A stretch of 64,000 bases of DNA, taken from NCBI GenBank assembly GCA_913775315.1, contig CAJYIX010000010.1, positions 62,001 to 126,000 of the forward strand, read 5' to 3'. The translations under genes were made by a program, and so were the position numbers. Under the pieces are notes generated by a model. It saw only the letters and a program-made list of their open reading frames with translations, was not told the origin of the DNA and searched no databases. Positions 1-9,454 of this stretch are shown here, piece by piece. Position 1 is the stretch's first letter. The number at the start of each line of letters is the position of its first letter. This DNA is from an uncultured Sphingomonas sp. (lineage in GTDB: Bacteria; Pseudomonadota; Alphaproteobacteria; Sphingomonadales; Sphingomonadaceae).

Positions 1-127
1 GAATTTCGAGTTCTCGACCGAGACGCGCGAAGAGCTGATCTATCACAAGGACAAGCTGCTCGCGAACGGCGACCGCTGGGAGCGCGCGATCGCCGCGAAC
101 CTTGCCGCCGACGCCCCGTATCGCTAA
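1..127 (+). CDS. nuoI: NADH-quinone oxidoreductase subunit I, C-terminal end (partial)
   Basis: Only the last 41 residues are present, read from base 2 and ending in TAA at 125-127. The tail ([12 protein letters not shown]...APYR) matches the usual C-terminus of the alphaproteobacterial NuoI subunit, which carries two 4Fe-4S clusters in the peripheral arm of complex I. The clusters themselves lie upstream of the window. The assignment is supported mainly by position: nuoJ, K, L, M and N follow in the canonical order on the same strand. Confidence 0.85.
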   Translation, partial: NFEFSTETREELIYHKDKLLANGDRWERAIAANLAADAPYR

Positions 128-152
128 GCGGCGCGGGCATAAGGGGCCGACC

Positions 153-221
153 ATGATTCACTACCACGCCGCGATGCGCGTCCGCGCGATCGCGGTTGCA
201 AGCCGGGAGGCGTTCGCTTGA
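153..221 (+). CDS. Mini-ORF (22 aa) between nuoI and nuoJ, possible translational coupler
   Basis: An ATG at 153 follows a strong Shine-Dalgarno-like AAGGGG (141-146) at 6 nt spacing and opens 22 codons, beginning [20 protein letters not shown]. The TGA at 219-221 overlaps the nuoJ TTG start (218-220) in the arrangement TTGA. No domain is recognisable. The overlap suggests that ribosomes finishing this ORF could reinitiate on nuoJ. Whether the peptide is made or functional is unknown; conservation of the reading frame in relatives would decide. Confidence 0.4.
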   Translation: MIHYHAAMRVRAIAVASREAFA

Positions 222-829
222 TCCAGGCCGTCGCCTTCTACCTGTTCGCGGCCATCGTCGTCCTGTCGGCGGCGATGGTGATTACCGCGCGCAATCCCGT
301 GCATTCGGTGCTGTGGCTGATCCTGGCGTTCTTCAACGCCGCCGGCCTCATGGTGCTGGTCGGCGCCGAGTTCATCGCGATGCTGCTCGTCATCGTCTAT
401 GTCGGCGCGGTCGCGGTGCTGTTCCTGTTTGTCGTGATGATGCTCGACATCGATTTCGCTGAGCTGCGTGCGGGCTTCGTCAAGTATCTGCCGATCGGCG
501 TGGTGCTGGCGGTGGGTCTCGCGGCCGAGATCCTGATCGGTGTCGGCGCATGGTCGGCGGGCGGTATCGAGCTTTCGACGCGCATCGCGCCGATCGACGC
601 CGCGGTGCCGAATATCGAGGCGATCGGGCGGCTGCTATACACCCGCTACCTGCTGGTGTTCGAGGGGGCGGGCCTCGTCCTCCTCGTCGCGATGATTGGT
701 GCGATCGTGCTGACGCACCGCGAGCGCACGGGCGTCATCAAGCAGAACATCGCCCGCCAGGTCGCGCGCCGCTCCAAGGACGCGATCCGCAAGGTCAACC
801 AGCCGGTGGGTCAGGGGGTCGAGCTGTGA
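218..829 (+). CDS. nuoJ: NADH-quinone oxidoreductase subunit J
   Basis: A 203-residue integral membrane subunit of complex I (type I NADH dehydrogenase), part of the membrane arm next to NuoK and NuoA. It has the typical N-terminal helix and the conserved stretches [20 protein letters not shown] and [20 protein letters not shown], then further helices and a basic C-terminus. The TTG start is supported by GGGAGG at 205-210, 7 nt upstream, and gives the expected family N-terminus [11 protein letters not shown]. The stop overlaps the GTG of nuoK (GTGA), so the two are translationally coupled. Confidence 0.95.
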   Translation: MIQAVAFYLFAAIVVLSAAMVITARNPVHSVLWLILAFFNAAGLMVLVGAEFIAMLLVIVYVGAVAVLFLFVVMMLDIDFAELRAGFVKYLPIGVVLAVGLAAEILIGVGAWSAGGIELSTRIAPIDAAVPNIEAIGRLLYTRYLLVFEGAGLVLLVAMIGAIVLTHRERTGVIKQNIARQVARRSKDAIRKVNQPVGQGVEL

Positions 830-1131
830 TCGGGCTGCATCATTATCTAACGGTGGGCGCGATCCTGTTCGCGCTCGGCGTCATGGGGATCTTCCTCAAC
901 CGCAAGAATTTGATCGTCATCCTGATGGCGATCGAGCTCATCCTGCTGGCAGTGAACATCAACCTCGTTGCCTTTTCCGCCTTCCTCGGCGATCTGGTGG
1001 GACAGGTGTTCGCGATGTTCGTGCTGACCGTCGCGGCGGGCGAGGCGGCGATCGGGCTTGCCATCCTCGTCATCTACTTCCGTGGCCGCGGCAATATCGC
1101 GGTCGACGACGCCAACCGGATGAAGGGGTAA
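826..1131 (+). CDS. nuoK: NADH-quinone oxidoreductase subunit K
   Basis: A 101-residue protein with three membrane helices, the normal length for NuoK (homolog of mitochondrial ND4L). The start is GTG at 826, overlapping the nuoJ stop by four bases; a longer in-frame reading upstream is only the shadow of nuoJ. The conserved acidic residue of the proton path is visible in [11 protein letters not shown] (Glu37). The C-terminal [18 protein letters not shown] is typical. It works with NuoJ at the base of the membrane arm. Confidence 0.95.
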   Translation: MIGLHHYLTVGAILFALGVMGIFLNRKNLIVILMAIELILLAVNINLVAFSAFLGDLVGQVFAMFVLTVAAGEAAIGLAILVIYFRGRGNIAVDDANRMKG

Positions 1132-1138
1132 CCATCTG

Positions 1139-3196
1139 GTGATCCAGGCAATCGTCTCCCTGCCGCTCATCGCCGCGATCGTCGCGGGGCTGGGCAATCG
1201 CGCGATCGGCAACGTCGCCGCCAAGTCGGTGACGACCGGCGCGCTCCTGATCGCGTGCCTTCTTTCCTGGCCGATCTTCCTCGGCTTCCTGTCGGGCAAC
1301 CGCGCGGCCGAGGTCGTTCACGTCCTCGACTTCATCAAGTCGGGCGGCATGGACGCCGCCTGGGCGCTGCGCGTCGACACGCTGACCGCGATCATGCTGG
1401 TGGTCATCACCACCGTCTCCGCGCTCGTCCACCTGTATAGCTGGGGCTATATGGCGGAGGACCCCGACCAGCCGCGCTTCTTCGCCTATCTGTCGCTGTT
1501 CACCTTCGCGATGCTGATGCTGGTGACTGCCGACAACCTCATCCAGATGTTCTTCGGGTGGGAGGGCGTCGGCCTTGCCAGCTATCTGCTGATCGGCTTC
1601 TGGTACAAGAAGCCGTCGGCACAGGCCGCGGCGATCAAGGCGTTCGTCGTCAACCGGGTCGGCGACCTCGGCTTCATGCTCGGCATCTTCGGCACGTATC
1701 TGGTCTTCAACACCATCTCGATCCCGGCGATCCTCGAGGCAGCGCCTTCGATGGCCGGATCGACGATCGGTTTCCTCGGCTACCGCCTCGACACGATGAC
1801 GGTGCTGTGCCTGCTGCTGTTCGTCGGTGCGATGGGCAAGTCGGCGCAGCTCGGCCTGCACACCTGGCTCCCCGACGCGATGGAGGGGCCGACCCCGGTG
1901 TCGGCGCTGATCCACGCCGCGACGATGGTCACGGCGGGCGTGTTCATGGTCTGCCGCCTGTCGCCGATGTTCGAGGTGTCGCCGACCGCGCTCACCGTCG
2001 TTACCGGCGTCGGCGCCGCGACCTGCATCTTCGCCGCGACGATCGGCACGGTGCAGACCGACATCAAGCGCGTCATCGCCTATTCGACCTGCTCGCAGCT
2101 CGGCTACATGTTCTTTGCCGCCGGCGTCGGCGCGTACGGCGCGGCGATGTTCCACCTGTTCACCCACGCCTTCTTCAAGGCGCTGCTGTTCCTCGGCGCC
2201 GGCTCGGTCATCCATGCGATGCATCACGAGCAGGACATGCGCTTCTATGGTGGCCTGCGCCGCCACATCCCGATCACCTTCTGGACGATGATGGCGGGTA
2301 CGCTGGCGATCACGGGCGTCGGTTTCGCGGGGGTCGGTTTCGCGGGCTATCATTCGAAGGACGCGATCCTCGAAGTCGCCTGGGCATCGGGCAGCGGGCA
2401 GGGTGCGTTCTGGGTCGGGACGTTCGCCGCGCTGCTGACAAGCTTCTATTCGTGGCGGCTCATGTTCCTCACCTTCTGGGGCAAGCCGCGCTGGTCGGGT
2501 TCGGAGCACATCCAGCACGCCGCGCATGGCGACCATCATCATGACGCGCCGGCGGACGAGGATGCGGGCCATGCGCCTGCCCATGCTCACGCCGCGCACG
2601 CCCATGACGATCATGGCCACGCGCATGACGATGGCACCGCGGGCTATCACCCGCACGAAAGCCCGCTGGTCATGCTCGCGCCGCTGCTCGTGCTGACGCT
2701 GGGTGCGGTCGGTGCCGGCTTCGCCTTCCACCATGCCTTCCTCGAGGAGGCCGGGTTCTGGAAGGGGGCGATCTTCTACAACCAGCATCTGATGCACGCG
2801 ATGCACGAGGTGCCGGCGCTAGTGAAGTATGCCGCGACGATCGTGATGGCGCTCGGCCTCTTGACCGCGATCTACGCCTATCTGCTGCGCCCGACCTTCC
2901 CCGCGAAGTTCGTCGAGCAGTTCCGCGTGCTGCACCGCTTCCTCATGCACAAATGGTATTTCGACGAGCTTTACGACCTTCTCTTCGTCAAGCCCGCCTT
3001 CGCCTTCGGCCGCCTGTTCTGGAAGGCCGGGGACGAGGGAACGATCGATCGCTTCGGCCCCAACGGGTCGGCGGTGCTGGTCGCGATGGGCAGCCGGGTC
3101 GCAGGGCGCGTCCAGTCGGGATATGTATACAGCTATGCCTTCGTCATGCTGATCGGGCTGACCGCCGCGGTCACCTGGGCCATTGCGGGGCGCTGA
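1139..3196 (+). CDS. nuoL: NADH-quinone oxidoreductase subunit L (with His-rich insert)
   Basis: A 685-residue antiporter-like subunit at the distal end of complex I, thought to carry one proton channel and the long lateral helix. GTG start with AAGGGG at 1123-1128. Family blocks include [38 protein letters not shown] and the quinone-oxidoreductase core [20 protein letters not shown]. An unusual feature is a His-rich stretch at residues 457-506 (16 His in 50 residues), in a soluble loop between late helices. The neighbours are nuoK (7 nt upstream) and nuoM. Confidence 0.97.
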   Translation: MIQAIVSLPLIAAIVAGLGNRAIGNVAAKSVTTGALLIACLLSWPIFLGFLSGNRAAEVVHVLDFIKSGGMDAAWALRVDTLTAIMLVVITTVSALVHLYSWGYMAEDPDQPRFFAYLSLFTFAMLMLVTADNLIQMFFGWEGVGLASYLLIGFWYKKPSAQAAAIKAFVVNRVGDLGFMLGIFGTYLVFNTISIPAILEAAPSMAGSTIGFLGYRLDTMTVLCLLLFVGAMGKSAQLGLHTWLPDAMEGPTPVSALIHAATMVTAGVFMVCRLSPMFEVSPTALTVVTGVGAATCIFAATIGTVQTDIKRVIAYSTCSQLGYMFFAAGVGAYGAAMFHLFTHAFFKALLFLGAGSVIHAMHHEQDMRFYGGLRRHIPITFWTMMAGTLAITGVGFAGVGFAGYHSKDAILEVAWASGSGQGAFWVGTFAALLTSFYSWRLMFLTFWGKPRWSGSEHIQHAAHGDHHHDAPADEDAGHAPAHAHAAHAHDDHGHAHDDGTAGYHPHESPLVMLAPLLVLTLGAVGAGFAFHHAFLEEAGFWKGAIFYNQHLMHAMHEVPALVKYAATIVMALGLLTAIYAYLLRPTFPAKFVEQFRVLHRFLMHKWYFDELYDLLFVKPAFAFGRLFWKAGDEGTIDRFGPNGSAVLVAMGSRVAGRVQSGYVYSYAFVMLIGLTAAVTWAIAGR

Positions 3197-3200
3197 GATC

Positions 3201-4805
3201 ATGGACGGTTTCCCCATTCTCTCGCTGATGCTCGCCGTGCCCGCCATCGCGGCGGTCGCCTGCCTGTTCGTCGATGCGCGCACCGCCCGCTGGATTGCGC
3301 TTGCCGCGACGCTGGTCGACTTCGTGCTCGGCTGCCTGCTCTGGGCCAATTTCGACCAAAGCCCCGCGGCGCCGCAGTGGCAGTTCACCGAATATGCGCC
3401 GGTCTTCGGCCGCTTCGCCTGGGCGCTCGGCATCGACGGTTTCGCGCTGATGCTCATCATGCTTAGCGTCTTCCTGATGCCGATCTGCATCGGCGCAAGC
3501 TGGGAAGCGATCGAGAAGCGCGTGCCCGAATATATGGCGCTGTTCCTGCTGGTCGAAGTGCTGATGATCGGCACGTTCGCGGCGCAGGACCTGTTCCTGT
3601 TCTACATGTTCTTCGAAGCCGGCCTCATTCCGATGTATCTCATCATCGGCATCTGGGGCGGCGCGAACCGCATCTACGCGTCGTACAAGTTCTTTCTCTA
3701 CACGCTGCTCGGCTCGGTGCTGATGTTCATCGCCATGCTCTATATGAGCGTGACGGCGGGCACGACGTACATCCCCGACCTGATGGCGTACGACTTCCCG
3801 GCCCATGTGCAGACCTGGCTGTGGCTTGGCTTCTTCGCCTCGTTCGCGGTCAAGATGCCGATGTGGCCGGTGCATACCTGGCTGCCCGACGCGCACGTGC
3901 AGGCGCCGACCGCGGGGTCGGTGATCCTGGCGGGCGTGCTGCTGAAGCTCGGCGGCTACGGCTTCCTGCGCTTCAGCCTGCCGATGTTCCCGGAGGCGTC
4001 GGGCCAGCTCACCTGGCTGATCTTCGCGCTGTCGGCGGTGGCGGTCGTCTATACCAGCCTGATCGCGCTCGTTCAGTCGGACATGAAGAAGCTGATCGCC
4101 TATTCGTCGGTCGCGCACATGGCGATCGTGACGATCGGCCTGTTCGCCTTCAACCAGCAGGGCATCGAAGGCGCGATGATCGTCATGCTCAGCCATGGCC
4201 TCGTCTCGGGCGCGCTGTTCCTGTGTGTCGGCGTCATCTACGACCGGCTGCACACGCGTGAGATCGCGCGCTACGGCGGCCTCGCCAACAACATGCCGCG
4301 CTATGCGATCCTGTTCCTCCTCTTCACCATGGCGTCGATCGGCCTGCCCGGCACTTCCGGCTTCGTCGGCGAATTCCTGAGCCTTGCCGGCACCTATCAG
4401 GTGTCGACCTGGATCGCGCTGGTCTGCACCACGGGCATCATCCTCGGCGCCGCGTACATGCTCTATCTCTATCGCCGGGTGGTGTGGGGCGAGATCAAGT
4501 CGGACGACGTTCGCGTCATGCCCGACCTCAGCGTCCGCGAGATCGCGCTGCTCGCGCCGATCGCGGCGGTGGTGCTCTGGATGGGCGTCTATCCCGAGAG
4601 CTTCCTCGCGCCTATGCGTGCCGACGTCGCGACGCTGCTGGAGCGCGTGAACCGCGGGAATCCGGGCAGCGATTCTAGGCCGACTGCGGGCAAGCCGGCT
4701 GCGATCGCCGCTTACGAGGCCCGCGTCGAAGAAGTGAGTGGCCATGGCGAAGCGGGCGAGGGCGGTGAGGCCGCACCCGCCGCCGCGCATGGCGGAGGCC
4801 ATTGA
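3201..4805 (+). CDS. nuoM: NADH-quinone oxidoreductase subunit M
   Basis: A 534-residue antiporter-like proton-pumping subunit of complex I (ND4 homolog). The ATG at 3201, 4 nt after the nuoL stop, gives the N-terminus MDGFPILSLMLAVPAI; an upstream in-frame TTG at 3183 lies inside nuoL and is less likely. Diagnostic segments are FYMFFEAGLIPMYLIIGIWG, VKMPMWPVHTWLPDAHVQAP and AYSSVAHMAIVTIGLF. The C-terminus ends in an Ala/Gly/His-rich tail that is poorly conserved in the family. The stop overlaps the nuoN ATG (TGATG). Confidence 0.96.
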   Translation: MDGFPILSLMLAVPAIAAVACLFVDARTARWIALAATLVDFVLGCLLWANFDQSPAAPQWQFTEYAPVFGRFAWALGIDGFALMLIMLSVFLMPICIGASWEAIEKRVPEYMALFLLVEVLMIGTFAAQDLFLFYMFFEAGLIPMYLIIGIWGGANRIYASYKFFLYTLLGSVLMFIAMLYMSVTAGTTYIPDLMAYDFPAHVQTWLWLGFFASFAVKMPMWPVHTWLPDAHVQAPTAGSVILAGVLLKLGGYGFLRFSLPMFPEASGQLTWLIFALSAVAVVYTSLIALVQSDMKKLIAYSSVAHMAIVTIGLFAFNQQGIEGAMIVMLSHGLVSGALFLCVGVIYDRLHTREIARYGGLANNMPRYAILFLLFTMASIGLPGTSGFVGEFLSLAGTYQVSTWIALVCTTGIILGAAYMLYLYRRVVWGEIKSDDVRVMPDLSVREIALLAPIAAVVLWMGVYPESFLAPMRADVATLLERVNRGNPGSDSRPTAGKPAAIAAYEARVEEVSGHGEAGEGGEAAPAAAHGGGH

Positions 4806-6250
4806 TGTCCTACGGTACGCAGATGCTCTTCATCCTGCCCGAGCTCGTCCTGACGCTTGGCAGCCTGGTCCTGATGCTCGCCGCCGCCTGGGGCGGGCAG
4901 GCATCGACGCGGGCGATTTCCTATGCCGCGGTGGCGCTGCTGATCGGCGCGGGCATCGCGCTCGCTGGGCCCGCCTCGACCGGGGGTGAGGCGTTTGACG
5001 GCCTTTGGCGCGCCGACGCGTTCGGCACGTTCGCCAAGGTGCTGATCTACATCGCCAGCGGCGTCGCAATCCTGATCGCGCCGCGCTTCTTTGCCGAAAG
5101 TTCGGGCGACGATTTGCGCCCCGAATATCCGGTGCTGATGCTGCTCGCGGCGGTCGGCATGGGCATGATGGTGTCCGCTGCGGACCTGCTCACGCTCTAT
5201 GTCGGTCTCGAGCTCCAGAGTCTTGCAGCGTACGTGCTCGCCAGCTTCATGCGCCGCGACCAGCGGTCGGCCGAAGCGGGGCTGAAGTATTTCATCCTCG
5301 GCGCGCTGGCCTCCGGCATCCTTCTCTACGGCATCAGCCTGGTCTACGGCTTCTCGGGCACGACGCTCTATTCGGGCATTTCGGCGGCCTATGCGGGCGG
5401 TCAGTCGCTCGGCCTGCTGTTCGGCCTCGTCTTCGTGTTCGCGGGCCTTGCGTTCAAGATCGCGGCGGTGCCGTTCCACATGTGGACGCCCGACGTGTAT
5501 GAGGGCGCGCCGACCCCGGTGACGCTCAGCTTCGCCAGCGCGCAGAAGGTCGCCGCCGTCGCGCTCGCGCTGCGCATCGCGGTCGAAGCGATGGGGCCGG
5601 CCACCGCCGACTGGCGCCAGATCGTGATCTTCGCCTCGCTCGCCTCGATCATCCTCGGCGCGGTCGCGGCGATCAACCAGACGAACATCAAGCGACTGCT
5701 CGCCTATTCGTCGATCAACAATATCGGCTTCGCGCTGATCGGCCTTGCCGCGGGGACGCACGACGGGATCGCCGCGGTGCTCGTCTATATGACGATCTAC
5801 GTCGCGATGACGCTCGGCAGCTTCCTCGTCGTGCTGCAGATGCGCGGGGCCGACGGCCAGCCGGTTGAGAGCATCGCCAGCCTGTCGGGCATGTCGCGCA
5901 CCCGGCCGGCATTGGCGCTGGCGCTCGGCATGTTCATGTTCAGCCTAGCCGGCATCCCGCCCCTGTTCGGCTTCTACGCCAAGTTCGCAGTGTTCGAGGC
6001 GGCGACGCGTGCCGGCCTCTATCCGCTGGCGGTGATCGGCATCGCGAGCTCAGTGATCGGCGCCTATTATTATCTCAGCATCATCCGCACGATGTTCTTC
6101 GGCGAGCCGGCACCCGCCTTCGCGCCGTCGAATAGCGTCGTCGAGAAGGGCCTGATCGCGGCAAGCGCAGTGTTCATCTCGCCCGCCGGCTATCTTCTGA
6201 TCCCCGCGCTTAGCGCCGCGAGCCTGACGGCGGCACGGGCGCTCTTCTGA
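4805..6250 (+). CDS. nuoN: NADH-quinone oxidoreductase subunit N
   Basis: A 481-residue third antiporter-like subunit of complex I (ND2 homolog). The start chosen is ATG 4805, overlapping the nuoM stop by one base; a TTG one codon earlier is also open. Conserved segments are YVGLELQSLAAYVLASFMR, PFHMWTPDVYEGAPTPVT and KRLLAYSSINNIGFALIG. This is the last nuo gene. Its stop overlaps the probable start of the biotin ligase gene, so the operon continues into cofactor genes. Confidence 0.96.
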   Translation: MSYGTQMLFILPELVLTLGSLVLMLAAAWGGQASTRAISYAAVALLIGAGIALAGPASTGGEAFDGLWRADAFGTFAKVLIYIASGVAILIAPRFFAESSGDDLRPEYPVLMLLAAVGMGMMVSAADLLTLYVGLELQSLAAYVLASFMRRDQRSAEAGLKYFILGALASGILLYGISLVYGFSGTTLYSGISAAYAGGQSLGLLFGLVFVFAGLAFKIAAVPFHMWTPDVYEGAPTPVTLSFASAQKVAAVALALRIAVEAMGPATADWRQIVIFASLASIILGAVAAINQTNIKRLLAYSSINNIGFALIGLAAGTHDGIAAVLVYMTIYVAMTLGSFLVVLQMRGADGQPVESIASLSGMSRTRPALALALGMFMFSLAGIPPLFGFYAKFAVFEAATRAGLYPLAVIGIASSVIGAYYYLSIIRTMFFGEPAPAFAPSNSVVEKGLIAASAVFISPAGYLLIPALSAASLTAARALF

Positions 6251-6948
6251 CGCGGTTCGTCGAGGTAGCGGAAACGGGGTCGACCAACGCCGACCTCGCT
6301 TCGCTGGCGGCGGGCGGCGCGGAGGAAGGGCTCTGGTTGCGCGCCGACCGCCAGACCGCGGGGCGGGGGCGTCAGGGGCGGGCCTGGACCTCGCCGACCG
6401 GCAATTTCTACGGCAGCACGTTGGTCCGCCTGCGCCCGAGCGACCCGCCGCCCGCCAGCCTGTCGCTGGTCGCGGGCGTCGCGCTGCACGAGGCGGCAGG
6501 GGCATATCTCGCCGACCCGGTGCCGCTCACGCTCAAATGGCCCAACGACCTGCTGCTTTCCAACGCGAAGCTTGCGGGCATCCTGCTTGAGCGGGTGGAG
6601 CAGGCGGTGATCGTCGGGATCGGCGTCAACCTTGCCCACGCGCCCGACCTGCCCGACCGGCCGACCGCGACGCTGGCCAGCGCCGTGTCGCCATCGGACT
6701 TCGCCCAGACGCTCGCCGCCGCTTTCGAGCGCTGGCTAGGCCGCTGGCGGGGCGAGGGGCTGGGGGCGATCCGCGAGGCTTGGCTCGCCCGCGCGCACGC
6801 CGCGGGCACCGCGCTTCGCCTCCATGCACCCGATAGCGAGGCAATCGAGGGGCTGTTCGACGGCCTGGCCGAGGACGGGGCACTTCGCCTGCGCTTGGCG
6901 GACGGGCGCGGGCGTGTCATCCACGCCGGCGACGTCTTCCTGATCTGA
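6247..6948 (+). CDS. birA: Biotin--[acetyl-CoA-carboxylase] ligase, probable CTG start
   Basis: Attaches biotin to the carrier domain of acetyl-CoA carboxylase and related enzymes through biotinyl-5'-AMP. Visible motifs are the biotin/AMP loop GRGRQGRAW (residues 39-47), [19 protein letters not shown] (from residue 97) and GIGVN. There is no N-terminal DNA-binding domain, so this is a monofunctional ligase without repressor function. The conserved N-terminus [15 protein letters not shown] lies upstream of the first ATG/GTG/TTG in frame (TTG 6337). A CTG at 6247 overlapping the nuoN stop is the only plausible near-cognate start, giving 233 residues. Function is certain; the start is inferred. 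Confidence 0.9.
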   Translation: MTRFVEVAETGSTNADLASLAAGGAEEGLWLRADRQTAGRGRQGRAWTSPTGNFYGSTLVRLRPSDPPPASLSLVAGVALHEAAGAYLADPVPLTLKWPNDLLLSNAKLAGILLERVEQAVIVGIGVNLAHAPDLPDRPTATLASAVSPSDFAQTLAAAFERWLGRWRGEGLGAIREAWLARAHAAGTALRLHAPDSEAIEGLFDGLAEDGALRLRLADGRGRVIHAGDVFLI

Positions 6949-6959
6949 AGGGTTTCGCC

Positions 6960-7736
6960 ATGCTGCTCGCGATCGACGCCGGCAACACCAATGTCGTCTT
7001 CGCGCTGGTCGACGAGGGCCGCGCGATCCGCGCGCGCTGGCGCATCGCCACTGACCCGCGTCGCACCGCCGACGAATATGTCGTCTGGCTCAATCAGTTG
7101 CTGGCGCTCGAAGGGTTCGGCCGTGAGGACGTCGAGGGCGTCGTGATCGGCACCGTCGTGCCCCGCGCGCTCCATAACCTCGAGGTGCTGGCGGAGAAAT
7201 ATTTCGGCAGCCCCGCGCTCGTCGCCGGCCGCGATATTGCCTGGGGGATCGCGCTCGATGTGGACGAGCCGGGGAATGTCGGCGCCGACCGCGCACTGAA
7301 CGTCATCGCCGCGCACGAGAAATATGACGGCGACCTCGTCATCATCGACTTCGGCACCGCCACTACCTTCGACGTCGCTGACTATTCGGGGGCATACAAG
7401 GGCGGGATCATTGCACCGGGCATCAACCTGTCGCTCGACGCGCTGGTCGCCGCCGCCGCCAAGCTGCCGCGCATCGCGATCGAGGCGCCCGAGGATCCGA
7501 GCGTTGTCGGCCGGACGACGGTCAGCCAGATGCAGATCGGCATCTTCTGGGGCTATGTCGCGATGATCGAGGGGCTGGTCGCGCGGTTGCGTGCAGAGAT
7601 CGGCCGGCCGGCGGGGATCATCGCCACCGGCGGCCTCGCGATCCTGTTCGACGGGCACACCGACGCGTTCGACGCGGTCGAGCCTGACCTCACGATTCAG
7701 GGGCTGGCGATCCTGTGGCAGCGTCGCCATATCTAA
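6960..7736 (+). CDS. coaX: Type III pantothenate kinase
   Basis: Phosphorylates pantothenate, the first step of coenzyme A synthesis. The 258-residue length and the actin-like ATPase fold motifs fit CoaX: phosphate-binding [16 protein letters not shown] at the N-terminus, [15 protein letters not shown], the central [12 protein letters not shown], and [15 protein letters not shown]. Start ATG 6960, 11 nt after birA with AAGGG upstream. Clustering of birA and coaX after nuoN is common in sphingomonads. Type III kinases are known to be insensitive to CoA feedback. Confidence 0.95.
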   Translation: MLLAIDAGNTNVVFALVDEGRAIRARWRIATDPRRTADEYVVWLNQLLALEGFGREDVEGVVIGTVVPRALHNLEVLAEKYFGSPALVAGRDIAWGIALDVDEPGNVGADRALNVIAAHEKYDGDLVIIDFGTATTFDVADYSGAYKGGIIAPGINLSLDALVAAAAKLPRIAIEAPEDPSVVGRTTVSQMQIGIFWGYVAMIEGLVARLRAEIGRPAGIIATGGLAILFDGHTDAFDAVEPDLTIQGLAILWQRRHI

Positions 7737-7750
7737 TCCAAAGGCGGCCG

Positions 7751-7813
7751 ATGGGCCGCATGCTTGCTGCCCGGTATGAAACGGCAGCCAATCCAACGTC
7801 AGGAATGAAGTGA
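7751..7813 (+). CDS. Mini-ORF (20 aa) between coaX and rnj, possible translational coupler
   Basis: An ATG at 7751 preceded by AAAGG (7740-7744, 6 nt spacing) opens 20 codons starting MGRMLAARYETAANP. Its TGA (7811-7813) overlaps the GTG start of the RNase J gene (7810-7812) as GTGA. It fills nearly the whole 73-bp gap between coaX and rnj. No function is recognisable. The arrangement mirrors the mini-ORF before nuoJ. Confidence 0.4.
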   Translation: MGRMLAARYETAANPTSGMK

Positions 7814-9447
7814 CACCCAAGAACGAACTGCTTTTCGTCGCGCTCGGCGGATCGGGCGAGATCGGCATGAACGTCAATCTTTACGGCACCGCCGGCAAAT
7901 GGCTGATGGTCGATTGCGGCGTGACCTTTGCCGATCCGGGCTATCCCGGCATCGACGTGATCCTGCCCGACCTCTCCTTCATCGAGGATCGCATCGACGA
8001 CCTCGTCGGCATCGTCGTGACCCACGGGCATGAGGATCATATCGGCGCGCTCCCCTATCTAGCCGCCGATTTGGGCGTGCCGATCTATGCCACGCCGTTC
8101 ACCGCCGGCCTGATCCGCGGCAAGCTCGATGAAGAGGGCGTGTCCGATCAGGTGAAGCTCAAGATCGTCGAGGTCGGCGGCAGCGTGAATTTGAAGCCCT
8201 TCAAGGTGACGTTCGTGCCGCTCGCCCACTCGATCCCGGAGGGTAATGCGCTCCTGATCGAGACGGCGCAGGGCAACGTCCTCCACACCGGCGACTGGAA
8301 GATCGACGAGACCTCCGGCATCGGCACGCCGTCGACTGCGGCGGAATTGACCGCGATCGGTGACAAGGGCGTGCTTGCGCTCGTCTGCGATTCGACCAAT
8401 GTCTTCAATGCCGAGGCGTCGGGGTCCGAAGCGGACGTGCGCGAGGGGCTGAACCGCGCAATCGGCGAGTCCGCCGGGCGGCGCGTCGTCGTCACCACCT
8501 TCGCCTCGAACGCCGCTCGGCTTCAGACGCTGGCGGATTGCGCGCGCGACACCGATCGCAAGCTGTGCCTGGCGGGCCGCTCTCTCGACCGGATCGTCAA
8601 GGTTGCGCGCGCGACCGGCTACCTCAAGGATTTCCCCGAGACGGTCGACTGGGAAACCGCGATGAAGCTGCCGCGAGGAAAGGTGCTGATCGTCGCGACC
8701 GGCGGGCAGGGGGAGGCGCGCGCCGCCCTTGCCCGCATCGCCGACAAGAACCACCCGATCCGGTTGCAGGAGGGGGATCGCGTGATCTTCTCCTCCAAGC
8801 AGATTCCGGGCAACGAGGTGGCGATCGGCCGGATCATGAACCAGCTCGCCGAACAGGGTGTCGACCTCGTCACCGACCGTCAGGCGTTCGTGCATGTGTC
8901 GGGCCATCCGGGGCGCCCCGAGCTTCAGTCGATGTACAAGTGGATCCGGCCCGAGATTCTCGTGCCCGTCCACGGCGAGGTGCGGCATCTGGCCGAGCAT
9001 GCGCGCTTCGCACTCGCCAACGGCATCCCCACCGCGGTGTCGAACAAGGATGGCGACGTGATCCGGCTCGCACCTGGCGCGCCCAAGCGGATCGGCTTCG
9101 CCACCGTTGGCCGGCTCGCGCTCGACGGCGACATCATCCTGCCCGCCGACGGCGCGACGATGGCGGAGCGCCGCCGCCTTGCCAGCTATGGCCACATGTC
9201 GGTCGCCGTCGCCTTCAACCGCGACGGCCGCCTGCTCGGCGAGCCGCAGGTCCGCGTGCAGGGCGTGCCGGTCGAGGAAGAGCGCGAGCCGTTCCTCGAC
9301 GAGGTCGCCGATGCGGTGGTCGAGGCCGTCAAGAAGGGCGAGCGCGATCACGACAAGCGGCGCGAGGCGATCCGCTTGGCCGCCCGCCGCGTCGCGACGC
9401 GCTGGACGGGCAAGAAGCCCGTCGTCGACGTGCTGATGATCGGCTGA
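7810..9447 (+). CDS. rnj: Ribonuclease J
   Basis: A 545-residue metallo-beta-lactamase/beta-CASP nuclease with 5'-3' exonuclease and endonuclease activity on RNA; in alphaproteobacteria it takes part in mRNA turnover and rRNA maturation. The zinc motif THGHEDHIGA (His72, His74, Asp76, His77) is intact. LAHSIPEGNALLIETAQG, the beta-CASP segment and the C-terminal HVSGHPGRPELQSMYKWIRP with PVHGEVRHL are also present. GTG start with AGGA (7801-7804). Cytoplasmic. Confidence 0.95.
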   Translation: MTPKNELLFVALGGSGEIGMNVNLYGTAGKWLMVDCGVTFADPGYPGIDVILPDLSFIEDRIDDLVGIVVTHGHEDHIGALPYLAADLGVPIYATPFTAGLIRGKLDEEGVSDQVKLKIVEVGGSVNLKPFKVTFVPLAHSIPEGNALLIETAQGNVLHTGDWKIDETSGIGTPSTAAELTAIGDKGVLALVCDSTNVFNAEASGSEADVREGLNRAIGESAGRRVVVTTFASNAARLQTLADCARDTDRKLCLAGRSLDRIVKVARATGYLKDFPETVDWETAMKLPRGKVLIVATGGQGEARAALARIADKNHPIRLQEGDRVIFSSKQIPGNEVAIGRIMNQLAEQGVDLVTDRQAFVHVSGHPGRPELQSMYKWIRPEILVPVHGEVRHLAEHARFALANGIPTAVSNKDGDVIRLAPGAPKRIGFATVGRLALDGDIILPADGATMAERRRLASYGHMSVAVAFNRDGRLLGEPQVRVQGVPVEEEREPFLDEVADAVVEAVKKGERDHDKRREAIRLAARRVATRWTGKKPVVDVLMIG

Positions 9448-9454
9448 CGCGGGC

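Noticed and set aside
1070-2806. 578-codon minus-strand frame opposite nuoL
   Set aside because: Shadow of nuoL; low-complexity basic/acidic composition and no ribosome site.
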